From: Acidimicrobiales bacterium
GTDB taxonomy: Bacteria > Actinomycetota > Acidimicrobiia > Acidimicrobiales > Acidimicrobilacustridaceae
Reading direction: 5' to 3'
Length of the DNA stretch: 43,352 bases
Assembly (NCBI GenBank): GCA_025456085.1
Contig: JALOLF010000025.1
Location: 1 to 43,352, forward strand
The notes under the pieces are model-generated. The model saw nothing but the letters and a program-made list of their open reading frames with translations, had not been told where the DNA came from and did not search any database. Positions 1-8,486 of this stretch are shown here, piece by piece. Position numbers and translations under genes: made by a program. The stretch's first letter is position 1. Each line of letters opens with the position of its first letter.

Positions 1-166
1 TTCGGCCATCGCGTTCGGCGGCGAGCCGGGCGGCGAGGGCTTCGGCTTCTGCCCGGTCGGTACCGGCCGGGATCCACGTGCGCTTCTCCTTGCCGTCGAT
101 GGGGTCGATGCCTTCGTAGATCACTGCGTAGTAGCGGTCACGCTTGCGGGCGACGTGTCCCTTCAT
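1..166 (-). CDS. Site-specific tyrosine recombinase (integrase), N-terminal fragment cut by window edge
   Basis: Only the first 55 residues are visible; the gene continues past the left edge. The start is ATG with a strong GAGGAGG ribosome site just before it. The protein begins MKGHVARKRDRYYAVIYEG, then a basic strand-turn-strand segment (GKEKRTWIPAG) and a helix rich in Ala, Glu and Arg (AEAEALAARLAAE). This is the usual AP2-like arm-binding domain at the start of phage and island integrases of Actinobacteria. The same N-terminus recurs at 3536 in a decayed copy whose catalytic half is still recognisable, which supports the family call. Expected role: integration and excision at a tRNA 3' end. 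Confidence 0.8.
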   Translation of the reverse strand, partial: MKGHVARKRDRYYAVIYEGIDPIDGKEKRTWIPAGTDRAEAEALAARLAAERDGR

Positions 167-180
167 GGCGGATCCTCCTC

Positions 181-320
181 GTTCTGCCGGATCCGGGCGA
201 TCCGGATCCCGGTAGAACGATCGGTAGAACCGTCGCCCGCGCATGTCGAGCGCCGCGTCGATCCCCGTGAAATGGCTGGTCGGCAGATGGGTACCGTCAC
301 TTCGCAGTCCGGTAGAACGT
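181..320. repeat. Copy 1 of integrase-upstream region with CCGGTAGAACG repeats
   Basis: The gap between the integrase start and the next gene (167-397) has no gene. It carries repeated short motifs: CCGGTAGAACG at 209-219, CGGTAGAAC at 222-230, CCGGTAGAACG at 309-319, and an inverted one-mismatch copy (GTTCTGCCGG) at 181-190. The same arrangement is found upstream of the decayed integrase (3571-3720), so spacing and motif are conserved between copies. Plausible roles are arm-type integrase sites, excisionase sites or an operator; which of these is inference. Confidence 0.6.
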
Positions 321-397
321 TCGATGGCCACGCCCGCGCCGCGGGGGAGGTGACCGACGATCGCCCTGGGTCTTCTGCCCAATGACGAAGCCTCGCG

Positions 398-1102
398 TCA
401 CTCCTGTGGGCCGAGTAGGGGGAGGAGCTTGCGGCGGAAGTGTCGCCATCGGGGTTCGTTGTCGTGGACGAGCCCGGCGGAGTCGCTGAGCAGGTCGGCG
501 GCGCGGTCGATGAGCTCGACCGCCGAGTACATGAGCGCCGAGTACGTCCTGGGTCCGTCGAGGTCGCCTCGTACTGCTGAAGGTTGGAGGTCGACGGCGT
601 CGAGGAGGTCGACACCGCGGTGCAGGAGCCGTCCGGCGATCGAGCTCATGGAGGCGGCCTGCCAGTCGTTGGCGATGATGCGGTGGCGGTCGCCGAGCAG
701 CCCGGCCAGCTCCGGGTAGCTGACAAGAGCGGTCGCTGCGTCCCAGGTCATCTCCATGGCCTTGGCGAGCCAGGTGCCGGTCTCGATGGAGTCGTCGCCG
801 ATGGTGCGCAGATCCCGTTTGATGCGCGTGATCTCGGTGGGTTCGCCTTCGCCTTCCATGAACAGCACCCCGTCGAGCTGGAGCGCTTCGCCGGTGTTGA
901 GGTCCTCGGCCCCCTCGTAGGGGTTCAACGCGTCGATCGGCTGCGCGGCGTTGGTGGCCCACCGGTTAGCGAGCGCAGCGATGGTGCGGGCGTGGCGCTG
1001 GATGGCGACGGCCTGCTGGCGGGGTTGCTGAGCGTAGAACTTCTCGTGTTCGTGGTGGAACCGCGAGAGGTTCTCGATGGCGGTGAGGAACGCGTCGCTC
1101 AT
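398..1102 (-). CDS. Uncharacterised helical protein coupled to the DMT transporter
   Basis: 234 residues; I do not recognise the family. The start at ATG 1102 is preferred over an in-frame upstream one because GAAGGA lies 6 bases before it and the upstream extension is Thr/Ser-rich shadow of the neighbouring gene. It begins MSDAFLTAIENLSRFHHEHE and looks mostly alpha-helical and soluble, with no signal peptide or clear membrane segment. An acidic loop (residues about 65-85, FMEGEGEPTE) precedes long helices, and the tail is basic (RWRHFRRK). It starts 7 bases after the stop of the upstream exporter gene, so the two are probably co-transcribed. Function unknown. Confidence 0.65.
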   Translation of the reverse strand: MSDAFLTAIENLSRFHHEHEKFYAQQPRQQAVAIQRHARTIAALANRWATNAAQPIDALNPYEGAEDLNTGEALQLDGVLFMEGEGEPTEITRIKRDLRTIGDDSIETGTWLAKAMEMTWDAATALVSYPELAGLLGDRHRIIANDWQAASMSSIAGRLLHRGVDLLDAVDLQPSAVRGDLDGPRTYSALMYSAVELIDRAADLLSDSAGLVHDNEPRWRHFRRKLLPLLGPQE

Positions 1103-1109
1103 GGGTCCT

Positions 1110-2135
1110 TCAGTGATCGTGACGGTGATGGAGGTCCGGGGTGTGCGGGTGGACGTGCACGAGCCGCTCGTGCTCGTGCGGATGGGCGTGACGGCCCAAG
1201 AACCCATCCGGATGCTCGTGGTCGTGGTGTTCGTCGTCATGGACGTGCTCGTGATCGTGAGTCGTGCCCTCGTGCACGTGGGCGTGCTGATGAGCAGAGT
1301 CCAGCGACAGCCACACGCCGGCCCCGGCCAACCCCATGGCCAGGACCTGGGTCATGTCGACCGGGTCTCCGAGGACGACCCACGCGACGATGGCGCCGAC
1401 GAACGGCGCCGCTGCGAAGATGACCTGGCCGCGTGCCGCGCCGAGATCGCGTGCACCGCGCACCCACAACGTGATCGACGCCCCGTAGCCGAGCGCACCG
1501 ATGGCGAGCGCCGCGACCACCTGGGTTGCCTGCACGCTCGAGAACTGCGAGACCATGAGCGCGAGTACGAGGTTGGCCGTCCCGGCCACCGCGCCCTTGA
1601 GGAACGTGATGTGTTCGGGGGCGATCTGGTCGAGGTGGGCGGTGAGGTTGTTGTCGACGCCCCAGCACAGGCACGCCCCGAACACCAACAGCGCACCTCC
1701 GGTCAGTTGCGCGCCCGGTTGCCAGACCAACAGCACACCTGCGGTCAGGATGAGCGCGCCACCCCCCAGGACCCGGCCACCGAGGTGTTCACCGAACACC
1801 AGCGCGGCGAGCACGACGGTGGCGACCAGCTCGAGGTTCAACATCAGCGACGCGGTCGCGGACGGGGTTCTCGCCAGGCCGGCCACGAGCAGCGCAGGTC
1901 CGATGGCGCCCCCGACGATCACCGCGGTGGCCAACGGCTTCCACGAGGCTCGCAACGCGTCGCGACGCGGCGGTCGGCGCATCACGAACGGCACCACGGC
2001 GAGCGCGGCACCGATGTAGAGCAGCCCCGCCAACATCAAGGTCGGCATGTCCCCTGCCAGCAGCGACGCGGCAGGTGTTGACGCGCCGAAGAGCACGGCG
2101 GCAGCCAGACAGCGCAGCACGGCGACCCGATTCAC
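1110..2135 (-). CDS. EamA/DMT-family exporter with histidine-rich cytosolic tail
   Basis: 341 residues from a GTG start (VNRVAVLRCLAAAVLFGAS). About ten hydrophobic segments in two similar halves match the drug/metabolite transporter (EamA) fold; the second half has the typical VFAAAPFVGAIVAW and MTQVLAMGLAGAGVWL segments. The last 60 residues are exceptional: clusters such as HQHAHVHEG, DHEHVHDDEHHDHEH and HPHEHERLVHVHPH, with about 25 His mixed with Asp and Glu. Such tails bind Ni, Co or Zn in other transporters, so metal sensing or export is inferred. It sits in integrase-linked DNA, fitting a mobile resistance cargo. An alternative upstream start exists but has no transporter-like sequence. 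Confidence 0.85.
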   Translation of the reverse strand: MNRVAVLRCLAAAVLFGASTPAASLLAGDMPTLMLAGLLYIGAALAVVPFVMRRPPRRDALRASWKPLATAVIVGGAIGPALLVAGLARTPSATASLMLNLELVATVVLAALVFGEHLGGRVLGGGALILTAGVLLVWQPGAQLTGGALLVFGACLCWGVDNNLTAHLDQIAPEHITFLKGAVAGTANLVLALMVSQFSSVQATQVVAALAIGALGYGASITLWVRGARDLGAARGQVIFAAAPFVGAIVAWVVLGDPVDMTQVLAMGLAGAGVWLSLDSAHQHAHVHEGTTHDHEHVHDDEHHDHEHPDGFLGRHAHPHEHERLVHVHPHTPDLHHRHDH

Positions 2136-2253
2136 GCCACCAGTCTGCTCCGGATCCACGGGACCAGTCAGGGTGCGCCGGATGCTCCAGCCTGGGATCG
2201 TCGCCGTCGGGCGGACCCGTACGATGAGGACGCACCGAATGGAGGTGGCAGCC

Positions 2254-2499
2254 ATGGAGGGCCTCGAGCTGATAGCCGACCTCAACGACCAAGACGACGA
2301 CGGGCTTGGCTGGTCCACCCTCGCCGACGCTGCGACCCCGGATCGAGTCAGCCGAGGTGCGATGCTTCTCGCTGGCAACTCGCAGGCGCAGGCCGTCGTG
2401 CGTGTCGTCGCCGTCGACGACGACGGACAGATCCACTTCGCGATCCTGCCCGGATCGGTCGCCAAGAACCGCCACCTGCTCGATCGAACGGTGGCGTGA
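2254..2499 (+). CDS. Small conserved-looking protein, 81 residues
   Basis: The start at ATG 2254 is chosen because GGAGGTGG at 2241-2248 gives a proper ribosome site; the ATG at 2239 would sit on that site. The protein begins MEGLELIADLNDQDDDGLGW and continues with a beta-rich stretch (AVVRVVAVDDDGQIHFAILPG). The ADLN..DDDGL opening followed by a small beta domain is a pattern I associate with short actinobacterial hypothetical proteins, sometimes near mobile elements; this is memory, not a search. It is divergent from the exporter and ends about 150 bases before the tRNA-derived att repeat. Function unknown. Confidence 0.6.
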   Translation: MEGLELIADLNDQDDDGLGWSTLADAATPDRVSRGAMLLAGNSQAQAVVRVVAVDDDGQIHFAILPGSVAKNRHLLDRTVA

Positions 2500-2648
2500 C
2501 GTGCCCGGCCTGCCGACGACCGACTTCTTCACTTCTCAGAGTGACGGGGTGGTACGAGGCGGTACGGTCGGGGAGTGCAGCAGTGCATTCGCCCAGCTCA
2601 GCGGTCCTGCACGGGACGCCCTGGTACGAGCTGGCATGACCCTCGGAA

Positions 2649-2692
2649 CTCATGACCCGAAGGTCGTAGGTTCACATCCTGCCCCCGCCACC
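2649..2692 (+). other. Attachment-site repeat: 3' half of a tRNA (Met/CAT-like), copy 1
   Basis: 44 bases with the anticodon-loop-like CTCATGACCCG, variable loop, T-arm (GTAGGTTCACATCCTGC) and acceptor end CCCCGCCACC. The 5' half of a tRNA is missing: upstream bases cannot form the D-arm or the matching acceptor strand. It matches 6988-7031 with only three differences (TG/CA in the anticodon loop, C/A in the T-loop). The pattern is that of an att site left by tRNA-targeting integrases, and it lies about 90 bases from the decayed integrase gene. Confidence 0.8.
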
Positions 2693-2697
2693 TTCTG

Positions 2698-2738
2698 AAC
2701 CGTGAAAGCCCAGGTCACCGGCCTGGGCTTTCACGGTT
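2698..2738. terminator. Strong hairpin after att copy 1
   Basis: A perfect inverted repeat has 17-base arms (AACCGTGAAAGCCCAGG and its complement) and a 7-base loop. It starts 5 bases after the tRNA-derived repeat, so it is probably the terminator that followed the original tRNA gene. It could also stop the decayed integrase transcript arriving from the other side. Confidence 0.75.
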
Positions 2739-2781
2739 GCGGCAGCGTTCTTCCGGGTCTTGGTGGTGTTCTCCCGGGTGT

Positions 2782-3536
2782 TCAACCGGCTTTTCGCTCC
2801 GTGGGGTTTTCGGGTGCGGCGGGTGCGAGGAGTTGCTCGAAGACGTGTGCGGCGTTGGCGCCCATGGCGGGGAGCACGTGCTGGTAGGTCTCGACGGTGA
2901 ACGTGAACCAGGCGTGACCGAGCCGTTCGGACACGACCTCGGCGTGCACGCCGTTGGCGATGAGGATCGTGCCGTGGGTGTGGCGCAGGTCGTGCAGTCT
3001 GATGACGGGGACGGACGCGCGGCGCACGATGCGGTCGAAGGTCTGGCTGAGAGTGTGCGGGTGGACGGGTCCGCCGTCGGCGGTGGTGAACATCCAGCCG
3101 CCGTTGTCGATGCCGACCGCGGCGTACTCGGCGGACTGCAGGGCACGCCAGCCGGCCAGCACAGCGAGGGTGGTGTCGTCGAGGTCGATGCAGCGCCTCG
3201 AGTTGTCGGTCTTGCCGCGTGATTCGTGGAGCTCGTAGCCCACGGCGACGAGCCCGCGGTTGACTTCAGGCCGAGCAGCTCGGAGCGGCGCATGCCGGTG
3301 TTGGCCGAGAGCCACAGGGCGGGGAACAGGCGGTGTCCCGCCGCGGCGCGCAGGAACGCCGCCAACTCGTCGGGGGTCCAGGCCTTCTGCTCGACCTTCG
3401 GGATGGCTGCCAGCTTGGGTGCGGACGCCGCGAGGGCGACGTTGCGTCTGACGAGTCCTCGCCGCACGGCGCGGTCGAGCCCTTCGTAGATGACTGCGCA
3501 GTAGCGGTCACGCTTGCGGGCGACGTGTCCTTTCAT
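2782..3536 (-). pseudogene. Decayed tyrosine integrase with internal deletion and frameshift
   Basis: It starts like the integrase at the left edge (MKGHVARKRDRYCAVIYEG) but then jumps directly to the end of the core-binding domain (RAVRRGLVRRNVA), losing roughly 150 residues. The catalytic domain begins (AWTPDELAAFLRAA, TGMRRSELLGLK) and then shifts frame near 3265, with loss of the residues that normally follow the first catalytic Arg. The new frame resumes at VNRGLVAVGYELHES and keeps HDLRHTHGT (His-x-x-Arg), GHAWFTFTVETY (the catalytic Tyr) and a normal end. No single frame gives a working recombinase. It lies next to att copy 1, so the flanked segment is probably no longer self-mobile. 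Confidence 0.85.
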
Positions 3537-3570
3537 GGCGGGTCCTCCTCGCTCTCCCTGGTCCAGGCGA

Positions 3571-3720
3571 TCCGGAACCCGGTAGAACGATCGGTAGAGC
3601 TGTCGGCGGCCCGCGTCGAGTGCATCGTGTGCTGGCGCGAAGTGGCTGGTCAGCGAGCCGGGACCGCCGCATGGCGGCCCGGTAGAACGCGTGGGCTGCT
3701 CTCACGCCGGTCTACCGGTC
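3571..3720. repeat. Copy 2 of integrase-upstream region with CCGGTAGAACG repeats
   Basis: This is the counterpart of 181-320. The order TCCGGA..CCCGGTAGAACGATCGGTAGA is preserved at 3571-3598, a further CCCGGTAGAACG is at 3678-3689, and the partly palindromic CCGGTCTACCGG is at 3707-3718. The spacing from the integrase ATG is the same as in copy 1 (about 45 bases to the first repeat, about 145 to the third). Conservation outside the coding part suggests a functional binding array. Confidence 0.6.
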
Positions 3721-3739
3721 GCCGTCTGGGGAGCGAAGG

Positions 3740-6094
3740 TCAGGGCTGGGTGGCGAACTGCTCGATGGCTTCGAGGGCGTTGGTGAGCGTTGCCCTGCGT
3801 TGTGCTGCTTGGCGGTGGAGGTCAGCGGTCTTGGTGAGGACGAGCTTGTGGGGGCTGCCCTCGCGACGGGTGCGGTGGGTGACGGGGAGCTCGGCGTCGT
3901 CGATGCGGTGATGGATGTGCTGGCGTCGGGCCTTGGCGAGGGGCCAAGTGGTCGTCTGGGCGGCGGCATCGGTGAGGAAGCCGGTGAGGGTGGTGCAGTC
4001 GTCGCAGCAGTCTCCGGGCTCGAAGTCGGTGATCGACCAGTCGTCTGGGGCTCGCGGTGGGTGCTCCAGTGCGCTCACGAGCGCCTGCCGGCAATGTCGC
4101 GTGATCGTGTCGGCGCCGATCTCGGCGAGTTCATCGATCGACAGCAGGGCGCAGTCTCGCACGATGTCGACGAGCATCAGGATGGTTCGCCCGGTTGGTT
4201 CGCACACAGCGGTGACGACACGGTCCCGGTACTGGGGGTCGCCGACGACGCGCGTGGTGTGCAGGACGGCGAGCGTTGGGAGGGTGAGCTCGGCGAGGGC
4301 GCCTTCGCGCCGTGACGGCGACGTCGTGGTGACTGCTCGACCGACGGCGTCGACCAGCCAGTCGGTCATCGTGACGAGCAGGTGGGCTGCGATGTCGGGT
4401 CCGGCGGAGCCGGGAGTGTGGTTGGCGTCGCAGAGCGGCGCGCACAGCGCTGGGAGCGCCTCGACCCAGGCGGCCCTGTTGTGTGCAGGCGCCGAGCCTG
4501 CAGGGGACGACCAGCGTTGCTCGGTCCACGCCGAGAGCCGGCGATCGAACCACTCGAGGCCGTGCCGGTCGGTGAGGGCCACGAGCAACGCCGCGTCACC
4601 CGGCGCGATCGCCTCGACAGCGAAGGGGTCGAGGAGCTGGCCTGCGAGCTCCTCGTCCTCGAGCCGCCACGCCAGCTGCAGGGCCCCGGGCAGGAGCGAG
4701 AGCTGGTCGCCTCGGCGGACTGCATCGGCCCAGAACCGCAAGAGGGTCACTGCATCCTCGGCGAGGGCGCGTCGTGAGGACACGTCGGTGCCGGGTTGTT
4801 CGAGAAGGTCTCGGAGGGCAGTGGTGGGGTCGCCCTTGGCTCGGATGGCGAAGGCCCGGGTGTGGGGCCAGATCACGAGGGCCGCCCGCCGGTACCAGCG
4901 GTCCATGGTGTTGCCCCAGTTGCCCATGTAACCCGTGTACTCGGAGTCGTAGGGCTCGAGCTCGTCGGTGGGGGTGACCTCGACGAGCTCGGCGTCGTTC
5001 ACAGCGGCATCGAACCGGGCCGCTTCACCGGCGGCAGGGACGATCGCGAGGTTGGAGTCGAGGATCTCGCCGACGGTGAAGCCGACCTCGTCGCTGTCGG
5101 GCTCGTCGTCGTCTTCCCAGTCCGACCAGCCGCGGTGCCCCCAGCGCGGCGGTCCGTCCTCGTAGCAGTCACGGGTCTCCTGGATCTCGGCTTGCGCGAG
5201 CGCGATCTCGCAACCGACGACCTCGGCTGCCTTCCTGAGCAGCTCGACCCGGGTGGCGTCATGGCCCTTGAGGTGCCTCCAGCGCAGACCCCGCTCGGTG
5301 TACTGGTGATCGAGGAGCACGACCAACCGATCGGGTGGCTCGAGCGCCTGGCGGTCACCCGGCCAGCGTGAAACGGGGGTGCGGTCGAAGTGGCGACCGA
5401 GGAGCTCGGCGGCCGCGGTGACCACTGATGGGTCGTCGGTGAGCGGTGCTGTCGTGTCGCCGCTGAGGACGAGGTTGTACGTGAGCACCACCCGGTGGCC
5501 GGACTCGACCGGGAGGACCTCGTGTCGCGTGTCGGCGTAGAACGCCACGAAAGTGAGCGACGACGCGGAGCCGTGGTGGCGGGCCGACTCACCTCGATGG
5601 GAGACGACGAGGTCGCCGCCGGTGGCGCGCGACGGCAGCAACACCACCAACGTGGCGACCATCTGGTCGTGCTTCTCTGAGTCCTGGTGCGCGGCGAAGA
5701 ACTGCCCGCGCTCGTAGAGGAGCATCGAGTGGAGCTGCGCGCTGAGCGAGCTCGCCTCGGGCAAGCCCAGGTCGTCGCGGATAGTGTCGAGCATCGGGCG
5801 CAGCGTGCGGTTCCAGCGGCGCTTGTCGATCCGCACTCGCGACCGGGGAATTTCCCAGGTGTCGCGGACTTGCCGATCGAGGATCGTCTGCTCGCCCTGG
5901 CCGTACTTCGCGGGACGGGCTACCAGCCGGAGATGCTTGGCCTGCGCGGCGGTGACCGGCAACGCCAAGTCGCCGACGCCGGTGACCTCGATCGCCAGAT
6001 CCCCGACCGGAGCGGTGCGACACGTCGCGAAGGACCCGCTGCCCTGCACGCCCCGGAGCAACGCGGACAGCTCCTCACCGACGCTCGAGCCCAT
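3740..6094 (-). CDS. Large 2OG-Fe(II) oxygenase family protein
   Basis: 784 residues. The N-terminal 210 residues carry a prolyl-4-hydroxylase-type double-stranded beta-helix: LLYERGQFFAAHQDSEK (His136, Asp138 as iron ligands), TLVVLLPSRATGGDLVV, then FYADTRHEVLPVESGHRVVLTYN (distal His191, 2-oxoglutarate-binding Arg201). The remaining 570 residues are helical, without a family I recognise, and include DCCDDCTTL near residue 690, a possible metal site. Some 2OG oxygenases of this layout have long C-terminal regions. The start at ATG 6094 is the first Met before the conserved part; only a weak AAGG precedes it. The gene is divergent from the HEPN pair, with about 100 bases between, and all three lie between the two att repeats. 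The substrate is unknown; protein or RNA modification are possibilities. Confidence 0.75.
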   Translation of the reverse strand: MGSSVGEELSALLRGVQGSGSFATCRTAPVGDLAIEVTGVGDLALPVTAAQAKHLRLVARPAKYGQGEQTILDRQVRDTWEIPRSRVRIDKRRWNRTLRPMLDTIRDDLGLPEASSLSAQLHSMLLYERGQFFAAHQDSEKHDQMVATLVVLLPSRATGGDLVVSHRGESARHHGSASSLTFVAFYADTRHEVLPVESGHRVVLTYNLVLSGDTTAPLTDDPSVVTAAAELLGRHFDRTPVSRWPGDRQALEPPDRLVVLLDHQYTERGLRWRHLKGHDATRVELLRKAAEVVGCEIALAQAEIQETRDCYEDGPPRWGHRGWSDWEDDDEPDSDEVGFTVGEILDSNLAIVPAAGEAARFDAAVNDAELVEVTPTDELEPYDSEYTGYMGNWGNTMDRWYRRAALVIWPHTRAFAIRAKGDPTTALRDLLEQPGTDVSSRRALAEDAVTLLRFWADAVRRGDQLSLLPGALQLAWRLEDEELAGQLLDPFAVEAIAPGDAALLVALTDRHGLEWFDRRLSAWTEQRWSSPAGSAPAHNRAAWVEALPALCAPLCDANHTPGSAGPDIAAHLLVTMTDWLVDAVGRAVTTTSPSRREGALAELTLPTLAVLHTTRVVGDPQYRDRVVTAVCEPTGRTILMLVDIVRDCALLSIDELAEIGADTITRHCRQALVSALEHPPRAPDDWSITDFEPGDCCDDCTTLTGFLTDAAAQTTTWPLAKARRQHIHHRIDDAELPVTHRTRREGSPHKLVLTKTADLHRQAAQRRATLTNALEAIEQFATQP

Positions 6095-6193
6095 CGCCGT
6101 GACCGTACCTTGCGGCAGTGCTCCGCCCGCCCCGCCGGGGATCCGGCGCCGGCGGTGGGGGAGGGCCCACGCTCCCGCGCGAGGATCGTGGCC

Positions 6194-6792
6194 GTGACCT
6201 CGACCGCCTTGGCCCAGTGGCGCAGCTCCGGTCTCGCCCGTCTCGCGGAGCTCGAAGCGGTGCACGCCAACCTGACCGGCACCGGCCCGGGCCGACGGTG
6301 GGGGACCACCCAGCTCAACCGAAGCCTGTTCCTCGCGCTGGTCGCCCAGTTCCAGAGCTACTGCCGGGACCTCCACGACCAGGCCGCGCAGGTGTTCATC
6401 GTCCAGGCCAGCCCGATGCAGGCCGATGCGCTCGAGGTGCTGATCGTGCAGGGCCGCCGACTCGACACGCACAACCCGAGGCGATCCACGCTCGGCCACG
6501 ACTTCGTCCGGGTCGGGCTCACGCTGATCGAGGACGTCAAGGCGACCGGTGCGGACACGGCTCGCCAGCTCGATGCCCTGGACCGGGTTGTGGACTACCG
6601 CAATGCCATCGGCCACGGCGACGAGACCAAGATCGCCGCCCTGGAAGCGGGCGGCGAGATCAAGGCGACCAAGCGGTCCGACGAACAACACCGCCGGTCG
6701 CTGGATGCCCTGGCCGGTACCATTGACGACGTCGTCGCCGACAAGCTCGCCAGCTCGCTCGGTATCCGGAGACCGTGGTGGAGGAGGGACCG

Positions 6793-6796
<4 letters not shown>
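6194..6796 (+). CDS. HEPN-domain protein, putative ribonuclease/toxin-like
   Basis: 200 residues from GTG 6194, with GAGG 9 bases before (GTG 6188 is too close to it). The protein is all-helical. The key feature is DYRNAIGHGDE (residues about 134-144), the R-N-x-x-x-H motif of HEPN domains, whose Arg and His form the RNase site in many toxins and defence proteins. The first helix region (SLFLALVAQFQSYCRDLHDQAA) resembles RiboL-PSP-HEPN and MAE_28990-type proteins. The stop overlaps the next GTG by 4 bases, so translation is coupled to a small partner. A decayed piece of a second copy lies at 11129-11194. RNase activity is inferred from the motif only. Confidence 0.7.
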
Positions 6797-7031
<235 letters not shown>

Positions 7032-7048
7032 ATTTGAAATAGCAGGTC

Positions 7049-7084
7049 AGGCCGGTTGCTTGGACAACCGGCCTGCTGCGTTTT
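7049..7084 (+). terminator. Rho-independent terminator after att copy 2
   Basis: Inverted repeat AGGCCGGTTG / CAACCGGCCT with a 6-base loop, followed after a short GCTGCG by TTTT. It would end transcription of the HEPN operon and sits where a tRNA terminator would be. Confidence 0.7.
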
Positions 7085-7230
7085 CGGCTGACTTCTGCCC
7101 GAATCTCTACCCGAACACCGGAATCTCGTCGCGTGACCTCTGCCCGATAACCCGACGAACTTCGGGGTGATCACCACGGACGTGAGGAAGGGCAGGTCAG
7201 CGCCGTTTGCGGGGGGCGTCGAGTGGGGTC

Positions 7231-7266
7231 GCACCCGACGCGTTGACCGGCGACGGCGTCGGGTGC
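7231..7266. terminator. Hairpin in the gap before the nucleotidyltransferase gene
   Basis: Perfect 11-base arms (GCACCCGACGC and complement) with a 14-base spacer and no T-run. It lies between the end of the att region and the convergent nucleotidyltransferase stop at 7345. The rest of 7085-7344 shows no gene; a bidirectional terminator is the simplest reading. Confidence 0.45.
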
Positions 7267-7344
7267 GGGTGTTCGCCGGGCCCGAGAACCCGATGGACGT
7301 ACCGTCACGTGTGGCCTGGAGTCTGTTTCGGCGGACGGGCCGGG

Positions 7345-7893
7345 TCAGTCGCTCGGCTGCTCGTGTTCGGCGTCGTGGGCGACCTCGGTGATGTAGCCGG
7401 CCAGGTGCTCGTCTTCGGGTGCGTGGGGGTAGGCGCGCTTGAAGGCTTCAACGGCGTTGTCGGGGTCCTCGAAGGTGCACCGGGGCCACAGGGCGACGAG
7501 GTCCTCTCGGTCGTGTGGGGCGGCGCGGTACAGCTTCATCACGAAGATCGTGTCGGGGCGTGGGACGCGGACGAGGAGCGGGCCGCGCGTGTAGGCGACG
7601 GCACATTGGCGGTAGTCGGTGTCGGATGGCCAGAACGCGGCGGCGTCGTCGTTGAGCCAGCCGGGGCGGAGATGGTGTCGGTCGCCGACGCGGTCGGCTG
7701 CTTGGGCGAGTTCGGCTCCGAATCGGCGGGCGGAGTCGACGTCGCGTGTCGAAGCTCGCCGGAGGTGCCAAAGCATCCAGGCGCCGCCGACCATGACGAT
7801 CTCGGCGGTGGCGTGAAGGCGGGTGAGTTCTTCGGCCAGTTCGTCGAACAGCGACTCGAGTTGGCCCCGGTCGCTGAGCAGTCCGTACGGCAT
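7345..7893 (-). CDS. Nucleotidyltransferase (AbiEii/DUF6036-like), toxin of a type IV-like pair
   Basis: 182 residues. The minimal nucleotidyltransferase signature is visible: IVMVGGAWMLWHL (the GG of the active site, residues 36-37) followed by STRDVDSA (metal-binding Asp-x-Asp, residues 51-53). A later PRPDTIFVMKLYRAAPHDREDLVAL matches the Lys/Arg and acidic helix of AbiEii, MenT and DUF6036 enzymes. In characterised members (MenT of Mycobacterium) these transfer nucleotides to tRNA. It follows the HTH gene by 6 bases in the same direction, the usual antitoxin-toxin order for this class. That this copy is toxic is inferred. Confidence 0.75.
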   Translation of the reverse strand: MPYGLLSDRGQLESLFDELAEELTRLHATAEIVMVGGAWMLWHLRRASTRDVDSARRFGAELAQAADRVGDRHHLRPGWLNDDAAAFWPSDTDYRQCAVAYTRGPLLVRVPRPDTIFVMKLYRAAPHDREDLVALWPRCTFEDPDNAVEAFKRAYPHAPEDEHLAGYITEVAHDAEHEQPSD

Positions 7894-7899
7894 CGTCGG

Positions 7900-8481
7900 T
7901 CAGGCCGGGGTTCGGAACAGCGCAGAGCGGGCCAGGATGATGTTGCGCCGTTGGAACGGCGGGGGTGTCGTCGCCCGCGCCTGCTCGCGCATGCGCGGAG
8001 TCCCGGGCGGTGACCACTCCTCGGGGAGCGCGCCGACGACGCGGGTCCATCGGGGACGGTCGAGGCCACGTTCATCGGCGAGTTGCTCGGCGAAGGCGGC
8101 GAGGACGGCGTCGAGGGGCGTGCCGGTGCGTGCCGGCGGGTCGGCGATGGCGTCGCCGAGGTCGGCGGGGTGTTGTGCGGCCCAGTCGGCGAAGCCGCGC
8201 AGGCGGGTCCAGTCGATCTTCAGCCGCTGGCCACGCGGTTCGGCCGCCGTGGCGAGTTCGGCGATCGTGGGATGAGCGCGTGTCGGGATGGCTTCGATGA
8301 CCAGGCGTTGCCCGGCGGCAGCAGCCAGGCGCTCGAGCGTGCTGAGGGTGGGGTCGCTTTCTTCGTCCTCGATGCGAGACACCGTCGAGGTGGGGACGCC
8401 GGCCTTGGTTGCCAGTGCACGCCGAGACAGACCCGCACGGCTGCGGATCTCGCGAAGCAGGGCGGCACCGGAAGAGCCCAC
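7900..8481 (-). CDS. XRE-type HTH regulator, probable antitoxin of the nucleotidyltransferase pair
   Basis: 193 residues from a GTG start. The N-terminal 70 residues form a standard lambda-repressor-like HTH (LLREIRSRAGLSRRALATKAG, then VPTSTVSRIEDEESDPTLSTLERLAAAAG). The C-terminal part (IDWTRLRGFADWAAQHPADLG and a Pro-rich linker) is characteristic of longer XRE proteins paired with DUF6036-like nucleotidyltransferases. A palindrome (8487-8502) begins 5 bases before the start codon, which argues for self-repression and very little or no 5' leader. Confidence 0.75.
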   Translation of the reverse strand: MGSSGAALLREIRSRAGLSRRALATKAGVPTSTVSRIEDEESDPTLSTLERLAAAAGQRLVIEAIPTRAHPTIAELATAAEPRGQRLKIDWTRLRGFADWAAQHPADLGDAIADPPARTGTPLDAVLAAFAEQLADERGLDRPRWTRVVGALPEEWSPPGTPRMREQARATTPPPFQRRNIILARSALFRTPA

Positions 8482-8486
8482 AACGG

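Noticed and set aside
6095-6691. N-terminal extension of the 2OG oxygenase to 6691
   Set aside because: It runs opposite the HEPN gene and has no family-like sequence; the first plausible start is ATG 6094.
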